A stretch of 12,106 nucleotides of DNA from Chloroflexota bacterium (GTDB lineage: Bacteria; Chloroflexota; Anaerolineae; B4-G1). A program made the position numbers and the translations under genes. Below the pieces are notes generated by a model. It was not told the origin of the DNA and made no database searches. It saw only the letters and a list, made by a program, of their open reading frames with translations. Positions 1 through 5,788 of the stretch are shown one piece after another; position 1 is the first letter of the stretch; every line of letters begins with the position of its first letter. Location: contig QMOC01000018.1 in the NCBI GenBank assembly GCA_003648085.1, positions 1 through 12,106 on the forward strand, in the 5' to 3' direction.

Positions 1-6
1 CAGAGC

Positions 7-77
7 CGGAGGCCCGGCTTCAGCCGGGAAAACCCCGATAAATCGGGGCCTCCGTCGGGTTTTGCACCGGAAACTGG
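7..77. repeat. Structured intergenic repeat, copy 1 (two hairpins inside an outer stem)
   Basis: The + strand can fold into a three-way junction. CGGAGG at 7-12 pairs with CCTCCG at 49-54. Inside it are two perfect 7-bp hairpins: 13-19 with 22-28 (CCCGGCT/AGCCGGG, loop TC) and 33-39 with 42-48 (CCCCGAT/ATCGGGG, loop AA), joined by AAAA. A second copy lies in inverse orientation at 10654-10723. The two match at 59 of 70 positions by eye (8-77), and all 11 differences are transitions. Similarity continues past the stem through the ACCGGAAAC motif at 66-74. The element sits just before the promoter of the first gene. It may be a dispersed REP-like element or a processed/terminating RNA structure; the sequence alone does not decide. 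Confidence 0.8.
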
Positions 78-90
78 ATAAGCAAACGCC

Positions 91-119
91 TTGACAAAGC
101 ACACACTTTCCGATATAGT
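91..119 (+). promoter_or_regulatory. Sigma-70-type promoter for the lytic transglycosylase gene
   Basis: A perfect -35 box TTGACA (91-96) and a -10 box TATAGT (114-119) are separated by 17 nt. The expected start is near 126, giving a leader of about 45 nt with a purine-rich AAGGAG at 154-159, 13 nt before the ATG at 173. This is one of the two best promoter matches in the window. Confidence 0.75.
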
Positions 120-172
120 ACATACAGGTCCCCCGCATCCTATGGTGGGGGTGAAGGAGTAGCCGTACCCCA

Positions 173-1003
173 ATGCGACCCTGGCGCTTGAACGTCGCCG
201 TTGCTCTCTTGACGGCGATAACAGTTCTTGCATTCCCCTACCCTGCTCTCGCACAGAGCGAGGGTCCTTCCAACGAACCTGCTCTTTCCCCCTACTGGAA
301 CCATGCGGTCAGCCGCTGGGAACCCATCATCCTCCACTACGCCGAGGAGCGGAATCTGGACCCTGACCTCATCGCGGCTGTGATCTGGAAAGAATCTATG
401 GGCCGACCCAAGGAGCACGGTCCAGCCGGAGCCATCGGACTGATGGGGTTGATGCCATTTGAATGGCGGCCGAGCGCCGAGGAACTGGAGAACCCGTGGA
501 CGAATGTGTTCTGGGGCGCGCGGGCACTGGCCCACACCATCCGCGATGGCAAGGGGGACCTATATTACTCGCTGGCTGCCTATAACGGCGGGTGGGACCA
601 GGTTCACCTGCGGGTCACCCGCCGTTACGCGGCCACTGTGCTGGATTACTACGCCCGCGCTATCGCTGTGCGGTATGGATTGTCCGCCGACGGCGAGTGG
701 ATTGCCATCTTCGCCGCTGCGGGAGTGCCCGGCCCCAATACCATCACTGTGATCGGCCCACAGCGCCCGTTGGCTCGCTACACCGAACGGCCCTGGCTTC
801 AGGCCGACATCCCCACAGTGCCGGTCGGCGTCCCCCCCCACGCCACCGCTATCACCTTCACAGACGAGCGCGGGGCGGAGTGCCGGGTGAACGTGTGGCT
901 GGTCGCGGAAGACGGCTCCCCCCTCGCCTCCCCCGCCACGCAGGCCACTCTCTCCCCTCGCCCTTTAGCCGAGACAGCGTTCGCCCGCTATGTGAGCGAA
1001 TGA
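173..1003 (+). CDS. Secreted lytic transglycosylase-like protein (SLT/lysozyme-like fold)
   Basis: Probable peptidoglycan-cleaving enzyme acting outside the cytoplasmic membrane. Residues 1-27 form a signal peptide: a short basic start, a hydrophobic core and an ALA|QS cleavage site, with no lipobox cysteine. The SLT-like domain covers about residues 42-165. It has the expected catalytic Glu74 in IWKES, the GAIGLMGLMP segment at 86-95 and AAYNGG at 135-140, in family order. The usual Gln in the family's GLMQ motif is Gly92 here. The C-terminal ~100 residues (about 175-276) are Pro-rich and unrecognised, perhaps a small beta domain for wall binding. The gene has its own promoter and is separated by 149 nt from the next gene, so it is probably monocistronic. 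The exact cleavage chemistry (transglycosylase or muramidase) is not settled by the sequence. Confidence 0.8.
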   Translation: MRPWRLNVAVALLTAITVLAFPYPALAQSEGPSNEPALSPYWNHAVSRWEPIILHYAEERNLDPDLIAAVIWKESMGRPKEHGPAGAIGLMGLMPFEWRPSAEELENPWTNVFWGARALAHTIRDGKGDLYYSLAAYNGGWDQVHLRVTRRYAATVLDYYARAIAVRYGLSADGEWIAIFAAAGVPGPNTITVIGPQRPLARYTERPWLQADIPTVPVGVPPHATAITFTDERGAECRVNVWLVAEDGSPLASPATQATLSPRPLAETAFARYVSE

Positions 1004-1042
1004 TTACCGGCACACTTGGTCGGGATAGTCGTCAAGGGTAAA

Positions 1043-1061
1043 CGGATAATAAGATTATCCG
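1043..1061. repeat. Perfect AT-rich inverted repeat
   Basis: CGGATAAT (1043-1050) and ATTATCCG (1054-1061) form a perfect 8-bp palindrome around a 3-nt AAG spacer, 40 nt after the transglycosylase stop. It is followed by A5, not T-rich sequence, so it is a poor + strand terminator. It could be an operator for the gene at 1153 or a minus-strand terminator. Confidence 0.45.
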
Positions 1062-1068
1062 AAAAATT

Positions 1069-1090
1069 CGTAGTAACGACTTCAGTCGTT
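1069..1090 (+). repeat. Short palindromic repeat, AACGACTTCAGTCGTT family, copy a
   Basis: The 22-nt unit is CGTAGT followed by the palindrome AACGACTTCAGTCGTT (1075-1090; 7-bp arms, loop TC). It is identical to the reverse complement of 5709-5730, and 19 of 22 positions match 5673-5694. The rest of the 1004-1152 gap holds only the AT-rich inverted repeat at 1043-1061 and the ribosome binding site at 1142-1148. Confidence 0.8.
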
Positions 1091-1141
1091 CCCCAAGCGG
1101 TTGAAACAGCATCTTTGGGATAGGCTCTAAACAGACAGACC

Positions 1142-1148
1142 AGGAGGT
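1142..1148 (+). promoter_or_regulatory. Strong ribosome binding site AGGAGGT
   Basis: AGGAGGT ends 4 nt before the ATG at 1153. It fixes the start of the 274-aa protein and probably drives entry of ribosomes for the coupled downstream gene too. Confidence 0.7.
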
Positions 1149-1152
1149 TAAG

Positions 1153-1977
1153 ATGCTCAGGGCACACTGGCATGGTTATGAGATCGACTCATCAGAGGCG
1201 GCCTACGAGGCCCAAGTTCCTCAGCCGGAACAACTGGGCACGGTGGTGCGGCGGTTGCTTACCTCCGGCTACTTCACCCGCTCCTACTACCTGCTCTTCG
1301 AGGAGCCGCTGATTCGGCTGCGTGACTTCATCGTCGCCCATGGCGATGTGGCGGACAAACTGACGGCCAAAGCGTTGGAGCACCTGGAGAAGCAGATCGC
1401 CAAGTTCGACCCCACCAGTTGGAAGGCCAGCCGCATCGGCGTGCGTGCCGCCGAGGCCATCCTCAACTACGTCGGCACCCACCGACAGGCGTTGCTGGAG
1501 GCCGGGGTTTTCCGCTTCGAACTTACCGAGGAGCAGAAGGAGATGATGGAAGACTACGGCTACGACGAGGAGTTCGAGTCTGGCAGCCTGGTGAAGGAGC
1601 AGTACTACTACTCTGAGCAGGAGATCCCCCTGGACGGCATCGTGCTCTACCTGGGCTGCTCTCTGGTGCCCTCCAGCAAACTCGAGCCTCGGGAAGCGAA
1701 GCGGGCCTACAAACTCGTGCGTGACAATTACGCACGGGTCGGGCTGCTGGATGAGTTGGAAGGGATGGGCCGGGGGCTGGCGCGCGACTATGTGCAGGAG
1801 GACATCAACAAGCGCCAGAACCTGAGCCTGCGAGTGCGCCTCAACCCCGACGCCACTTTCACCGTCACCGGCCGCTGGTTTGACGACGGCCAGTTCATCT
1901 TCCCCTACTACGACTACCTGTTGGAGTTAGCAGCGAGGAAAGCCGGAGTGGAACTCGATACTTACTCCGTCTACTGA
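1153..1977 (+). CDS. Unrecognised 274-aa protein translationally coupled to a radical SAM/SPASM enzyme
   Basis: I do not recognise this protein. It has no signal peptide, no membrane segment and only one cysteine, in the segment YLGCSLVPSS. It is acidic and tyrosine-rich: there are clusters near residues 45-48 (SYYL), 134-155 (DYGYDEEF and EQYYYSE) and 252-258 (PYYDYL), and it ends in LDTYSVY. The N-terminal half is predicted to be mainly helical; residues about 220-245 look like beta strands (SLRVRLNPDATFTVTG). The start is set by AGGAGGT at 1142-1148. Its stop TGA (1975-1977) shares the A at 1977 with the ATG of the radical SAM gene, which argues that the two proteins are made together and act together. 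It may be a partner, scaffold or substrate-delivery protein of that enzyme; it is long for a peptide precursor. Function unknown. Confidence 0.85.
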   Translation: MLRAHWHGYEIDSSEAAYEAQVPQPEQLGTVVRRLLTSGYFTRSYYLLFEEPLIRLRDFIVAHGDVADKLTAKALEHLEKQIAKFDPTSWKASRIGVRAAEAILNYVGTHRQALLEAGVFRFELTEEQKEMMEDYGYDEEFESGSLVKEQYYYSEQEIPLDGIVLYLGCSLVPSSKLEPREAKRAYKLVRDNYARVGLLDELEGMGRGLARDYVQEDINKRQNLSLRVRLNPDATFTVTGRWFDDGQFIFPYYDYLLELAARKAGVELDTYSVY

Positions 1978-3245
1978 TGCCTGCCCTCTCACCTTACACG
2001 GTCATTCGTCCCGAACCGAATGGGGCGCTGCTCTTTCAACAGGAGACGGCCGAGACGGCTCTGCTGGACCTGGAGGGGCTGGATGCGCTCTACTTCCTGC
2101 TCAAGGGGGAAGGGCGCGACTATTCGCCCTTCTTCGTCACCTACCTGCGGGCGCATCGCTTCGTGGTGATGGGGCCGTCCGACGGCTCCCTGGAGCGGGT
2201 GGCGGCAGTGCGCGACATGGCCCCCACAACGACGGCCCCCCCCCGCGCACTGGCGGCCCCGGAGACGGTCCACTTCTCCGTCACTGGCCGTTGCGATCAG
2301 GCCTGCGCCGGCTGCTTCTACTCCGCCCGGCCTGGTTCTGCCATCGCTGCCACCGATGCTCCCTTCGAACTGTTCGAGCGCGTGGTGCGGCAGGCCGCCG
2401 AGGCCCGCGTCTTCCAGATAGCCCTGGGCGGCGGTGAGCCACTGCTGCACCCTCGCCTCCTCGACATGGTGCGCCTGGCCCGCCAGAGTGGCATCGTTCC
2501 CAATCTCACGACCAACGGCAACCTCCTGACGGTCGAAGTGGCCGTCGCGTTGCAGGAGGCCGGGCTGGGCCAGGCGCAGATCTCGCTCAACGGCGCGTCA
2601 GAGGAGACGAACAGCGCCACCCGCCCTAACTTTGCCCAAGCGATGGCGGCTATAGAAGCCTGCCAGACGGCGGGCCTGCGCTTCGGGATCAACTTCCTGC
2701 TCACCCGCTCCAGCCTTCACGATCTGGAGGCAGTCATCCATCTGGGGCAGGCCAAAGGAGCGGCCACCGTCAACCTCCTGCGCCCCAAACCTCCCACCAC
2801 CGAGGGCGACTGGCTGGAACGCGAATCCCCCACCGCAAGGGATTATCGGAAGGTGGGGTACATCTTGAAGCGCTGCCAATTGCAACCTGAAACCCGTCTG
2901 ACGGTGGACGCCTCGCTCACCTTCCTCCTCACCGCCCACCAACCCCGGACTCTTTACCGCGCCGGCGTGTGGGGCTGCTCGGCCGCCCGCAAGTTCGTCA
3001 CCGTGACGCAGGAGGGGGACGTGCTGCCGTGCAGCCATGTGCGCTGGTCGGATGTGGGTGATGGTGATGTGATGCGTGCCTGGTGCGAGTCGGCCATCTT
3101 CGCTCGCTTCCGGGCGCTGGAGGACACCATGCGTGGGCCGTGCCGCGCTTGCGATTATCTCAGCCTGTGCCGGGGCTGCCCGGCCGTAGCGATGGCCTTC
3201 GGCGGCGAGTTCGGCGACTCCGACCCCCATTGCCCGCAACGATGA
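1977..3245 (+). CDS. Radical SAM protein with SPASM domain
   Basis: A radical SAM enzyme of the kind that matures peptides or proteins. The [4Fe-4S]-SAM cluster motif is C106-x3-C110-x2-C113 (CDQACAGC), followed by the SAM-binding GGGEP at 151-155. The C-terminal region has a SPASM-type cysteine set: C334, C352, C389, C392, C398, C401 and C419, enough for auxiliary Fe-S clusters. The first ~65 residues precede the barrel and faintly resemble a PqqD-like peptide-recognition domain (NGALLFQQETAETALLDLEG), but this is weak. At 422 aa the length is normal for the family. There is no good ribosome binding site; the ATG overlaps the previous stop as TGATG, so translation is coupled. No short precursor peptide is apparent nearby. 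The substrate is unknown; a cofactor or heme-related SPASM enzyme is an alternative. Confidence 0.88.
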   Translation: MPALSPYTVIRPEPNGALLFQQETAETALLDLEGLDALYFLLKGEGRDYSPFFVTYLRAHRFVVMGPSDGSLERVAAVRDMAPTTTAPPRALAAPETVHFSVTGRCDQACAGCFYSARPGSAIAATDAPFELFERVVRQAAEARVFQIALGGGEPLLHPRLLDMVRLARQSGIVPNLTTNGNLLTVEVAVALQEAGLGQAQISLNGASEETNSATRPNFAQAMAAIEACQTAGLRFGINFLLTRSSLHDLEAVIHLGQAKGAATVNLLRPKPPTTEGDWLERESPTARDYRKVGYILKRCQLQPETRLTVDASLTFLLTAHQPRTLYRAGVWGCSAARKFVTVTQEGDVLPCSHVRWSDVGDGDVMRAWCESAIFARFRALEDTMRGPCRACDYLSLCRGCPAVAMAFGGEFGDSDPHCPQR

Positions 3246-3274
3246 GCACACTCACCACCCACCCCCGTCCAAGA

Positions 3275-3290
3275 GCCGATTCTCATCGGC
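3275..3290 (+). repeat. Short hairpin after the radical SAM gene
   Basis: GCCGAT (3275-3280) and ATCGGC (3285-3290) pair around a TCTC loop, 30 nt after the stop. No T-run follows, so it could stabilise the 3' end of the mRNA but is not a convincing intrinsic terminator. Confidence 0.35.
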
Positions 3291-3320
3291 GCACGACGAC
3301 CTGACAGGGCAGTCGCGATT

Positions 3321-3348
3321 TTGCGTCAGCGTCGCTATGGTGTACAAT
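3321..3348 (+). promoter_or_regulatory. Candidate sigma-70 promoter for the MFS-SDR unit
   Basis: TTGCGT (3321-3326) and TACAAT (3343-3348) are 16 nt apart. This is the best match in the 330-nt gap before the exporter gene. If it is used, the leader is about 220 nt long and contains the whole palindromic element at 3372-3515. Confidence 0.45.
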
Positions 3349-3371
3349 ATTGCACGCCGACCGGGGCTGCA

Positions 3372-3515
3372 ACAGGAGTTACGCACTTGTGGCAGATGGA
3401 ATACCACAGAGGCACGGAGAGCACGGAGAAACACCGGGAGGCCTGAAATGCTCTGCGAAACTCCGTGTCCTCTGTGTCTCCGTGGTGAGAATGAACGGAA
3501 CTGCGTAAGTCCTGT
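3372..3515. mobile_element. MITE-like 144-bp element with nested inverted repeats
   Basis: The outer ends are imperfect inverted repeats: ACAGGAGTTACGCACTTGT at 3372-3390 and its near complement at 3497-3515 (15 of the first 17 positions match). Inside them lies a second inverted repeat, 3403-3428 against 3461-3486, with 21 of 26 positions matching. All five inner mismatches are transitions, so several are G-U pairs in RNA. The inner arms are built of tandem CACRGAG-type units (CACAGAGG, CACGGAGA), which I recall as a widespread intergenic motif in bacteria. No transposase is encoded and I see no clear target duplication. The element fills most of the 3246-3574 gap. Confidence 0.65.
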
Positions 3516-3574
3516 CAATAAGAGAGGACTAACCTTGTTGACTTTTCAAACAGGATCTCACAAGGGACTGTAGA

Positions 3575-4843
3575 GTGTCGGAGAAGTTATTACCTTCCCG
3601 CCCGGCAGATCAATACCTGGCCCTCCACGAACTATTCCGCAACCGCGACTTCAAACTGCTCTGGATCGGACAGTTGCTCTCCCAAGTCGGCGATCAGTGC
3701 CTGCTGATCGCAGCCATCACGCTGATCTCCAACCTCTCCAGGTCACCACTGGCACTGCTCATCCCGGCCATCTCGATTGCGCTCCCGCAACTCATCTTCG
3801 GGCTGGTGGGCGGGGTGATGGCCGACCGTTGGAACCGCAAACTGGTGATGATCGGGTCCGACGTGCTGCGCGGGCTCATTGTCCTCTGTATCCTTCTCGT
3901 CAACAACGTCCAGCACCTATGGATTCTATACCTCACGGCAGCGGGACTGGCTTTAGTGGGCGTGTTCTTCTATCCGGCGCGCAACGCGGTCATTCCCAAT
4001 CTCGTGCCGGGCGAACTCCTCCTGGCGGCTAACGGTCTGATCCAGGGCAGTTACATCATCGCCCTGATCGTAGGGCCGGCCGTCGCTGGCGTGGCGGTTG
4101 AGTTGTGGATGCCGGCAGCCATCCTCTTTGATAGCGCGACGTTCCTCGTCTCCGCCATCTTCATCGCTGTGATGAACATCCCCAAAACGATACCGGAGCA
4201 ACCACACACAGCCGAGGAGAACAGCGTCTGGGAGGATATGAAAGCCGGGCTCAACTTCATCCGCCAGAATCAGGCTCTGAGCCAGGTACTGGTCGTCACG
4301 GCCATCGCCACGTTGGGGATTGGGGCGATTGTGCTGTTGGCCATCCCCCACCTGAAAGCGCGCTTAGGGGCCAGCGGTTTAGAGTATGGGATCGCGATGA
4401 GCATGCTCGGCCTGGGCTCTGTGATGGGTGGTTTAATGGTCAACCGGCTCTCACGGCGGCTTTCGACGAGTACCATCGTGGGTGCGATGCTGGTCCTGGC
4501 GGGAGCGGCCATCGTCGCCTTTGCCTTCGCACCCAACTATACCGTCGTGCTGGTCAGCGTCGCCGTCATCGGCCTGTGCGTTGTGATGGCCCGGGGGGCG
4601 TTGGATACGATCACCCAGGCGCTCTCACCCAATGCAGTGCGGGGGCGAGTGCAATCGGCGGTCAACCTCCTCGTCGTCGCCGCTACCGCTATGGCCGAAG
4701 GATTGTCGGCCCTGCTCGGTTCCCTGATAGAGGTACAGACCGTCTTTGTGACAGCCGGGATCGTGACGGGGCTGGCGGGGGTAGCAGCGGTCTTCGTCCT
4801 GCGCGGCGCGGCCAGGCTGGCGAGGCAGATTACTGCGACATGA
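3575..4843 (+). CDS. MFS transporter, DHA3/MFS_3-type drug or metabolite exporter
   Basis: A 422-residue integral membrane protein with about 12 hydrophobic segments, the normal size for the family. The opening, ELFRNRDFKLLWIGQLLSQVGD (residues about 19-40), is typical of the DHA3/EntS-like macrolide or siderophore exporters. The loop-2/3 motif A appears as GGVMADRWNRK at 79-89. It is expected to use the proton gradient to export a small molecule; the substrate cannot be read from the sequence. The start is GTG at 3575, preceded by AAGGGA at about 3562-3567. The next gene begins 7 nt after the stop, so exporter and reductase almost certainly share an mRNA. Confidence 0.85.
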   Translation: MSEKLLPSRPADQYLALHELFRNRDFKLLWIGQLLSQVGDQCLLIAAITLISNLSRSPLALLIPAISIALPQLIFGLVGGVMADRWNRKLVMIGSDVLRGLIVLCILLVNNVQHLWILYLTAAGLALVGVFFYPARNAVIPNLVPGELLLAANGLIQGSYIIALIVGPAVAGVAVELWMPAAILFDSATFLVSAIFIAVMNIPKTIPEQPHTAEENSVWEDMKAGLNFIRQNQALSQVLVVTAIATLGIGAIVLLAIPHLKARLGASGLEYGIAMSMLGLGSVMGGLMVNRLSRRLSTSTIVGAMLVLAGAAIVAFAFAPNYTVVLVSVAVIGLCVVMARGALDTITQALSPNAVRGRVQSAVNLLVVAATAMAEGLSALLGSLIEVQTVFVTAGIVTGLAGVAAVFVLRGAARLARQITAT

Positions 4844-4850
4844 GGGAAGC

Positions 4851-5717
4851 ATGGACTTTTACGGAAAAAATGTCATTGTCACTGGTGGGTCGAGCGGCAT
4901 CGGCAAAGCGACGGCCAGGCTGCTGGTGCAGCGCGGGGCCAACGTGACCATCATCGCCCGTCGGCAATCACTGCTCGACGCGGCGCTGGAGGAATTCGAA
5001 GCCGTGCGGGTGGATCGGGCCCAGGTCTTCCAGGCTTTCTCCGCCGATCTCTCCGACTGGGAGCAGGCCCAGGCCGCCATCAACGCCCTCACTGCGGACG
5101 GGCGCATGCCCGACATCTTGATCAACGCGGCGGGTTTCGCCCACCCCGGCTACTTCGAGGAACTGCCCATCGAGATTTTCCGCCGCACGATGGAGGTGGA
5201 CTTCTTCGGCACACTCTATCCCTGCAAACTGGTCGCGCCGCTGATGATCGAGCGGCACAGCGGGCACATCGTCAACTTCTCCTCGGTGGCCGGCTTCCTG
5301 GGCGTCTTCGGCTACACCGCCTACGGCGCGGCCAAATTCGCCATCCGTGGCTTCTCCGACGTGTTGCGGGCGGAACTCAAGCCCCACGGCGTGCACGTCT
5401 CCATCGTCTTTCCACCCGACACCGATACACCGCAGTTCCACTATGAGGAGCAGTTCAAGCCGCTAGAGACCAAACGTCTCGCCAGCAGCGCCGGTCTGAT
5501 GAAGCCGGAGCAGGTGGCAGAGGCGGTGGTCAGGGGCATCGAGAAGAATCGCTACGTCATCACGCCTGGCTTCGAGAGCACGCTCTACTTCTGGCTCACC
5601 AACCCTGCCTTCGCCCTGGTCCGCTGGTATATGGACAGGGTCATCGCCGGGGCGCGCAAGGAGAGGGAAGGGCGTAGTGGCGACTTCAGTCGCTCTGGCC
5701 TCGCTCTGAACGACTGA
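4851..5717 (+). CDS. Short-chain dehydrogenase resembling 3-ketodihydrosphingosine reductase
   Basis: A classical Rossmann-fold SDR. The cofactor loop is TGGSSGIG (11-18), followed by ARR at 36-38, whose basic residues favour NADPH. INAAG is at 91-95. The catalytic set is Ser144/145, Tyr158 and Lys162 (YGAAK). Resemblance to KDSR/TSC10 enzymes is strongest after the active site: FPPDTDTP at 187-194, then an ETKRLASSAGLMKPEQVA stretch (206-223) that matches the family's TSGLLSPEEVA region. KDSR reduces 3-ketosphinganine to sphinganine. A hydrophobic, aromatic segment (about 244-266) may associate with the membrane, as in KDSR. The start has GAGGGAAG directly before it. The last 14 residues (275-288) are encoded by a palindromic repeat and are probably not ancestral. 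The true substrate may be another long-chain or cyclic ketone. SDR assignment is firm; KDSR-like function is moderate. Confidence 0.82.
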   Translation: MDFYGKNVIVTGGSSGIGKATARLLVQRGANVTIIARRQSLLDAALEEFEAVRVDRAQVFQAFSADLSDWEQAQAAINALTADGRMPDILINAAGFAHPGYFEELPIEIFRRTMEVDFFGTLYPCKLVAPLMIERHSGHIVNFSSVAGFLGVFGYTAYGAAKFAIRGFSDVLRAELKPHGVHVSIVFPPDTDTPQFHYEEQFKPLETKRLASSAGLMKPEQVAEAVVRGIEKNRYVITPGFESTLYFWLTNPAFALVRWYMDRVIAGARKEREGRSGDFSRSGLALND

Positions 5718-5730
5718 AGTCGTTACTACG
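5673..5730. repeat. Inverted pair of AACGACTTCAGTCGTT-family repeats overlapping the SDR stop
   Basis: The left arm 5673-5694 and the right arm 5709-5730 are inverted copies separated by 14 nt. The right arm is the exact complement of 1069-1090. The left arm differs at three positions (GG for AA at 5679-5680 and C for T at 5693). Each arm is itself a palindrome, so both a long hairpin and two small ones are possible. The left arm and loop are read as codons 275-286 of the SDR gene, and the stop codon (5715-5717) is within the right arm. As the hairpin ends the MFS-SDR unit it may stabilise or end the mRNA. Confidence 0.8.
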
Positions 5731-5776
5731 AGCAAAATCGCCAGTGTCCAGTTTTTGAATTTGATCTGCGAAAAGC

Positions 5777-5781
5777 GGAGG
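5777..5781 (+). promoter_or_regulatory. Ribosome binding site GGAGG for the FGGY kinase
   Basis: GGAGG lies 7 nt before the ATG at 5789 and supports that start. I see no convincing promoter in the 71-nt gap, so the kinase may be read from the MFS-SDR transcript across the repeat hairpin. Confidence 0.6.
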
Positions 5782-5788
5782 CGTCAGG

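Noticed and set aside
1101..1131. Promoter for the 274-aa gene (TTGAAA with a CTCTAA-like box)
   Set aside because: The -10 match is poor and the spacing is uncertain.
3275..3290. Intrinsic terminator after the radical SAM gene
   Set aside because: The stem is only 6 bp and no T-run follows, so it is listed only as a hairpin.
3252..3573. Overlapping short open frames on both strands in the gap before the exporter
   Set aside because: Both run through the palindromic element, their peptides are repeat-derived, and neither has a ribosome site.
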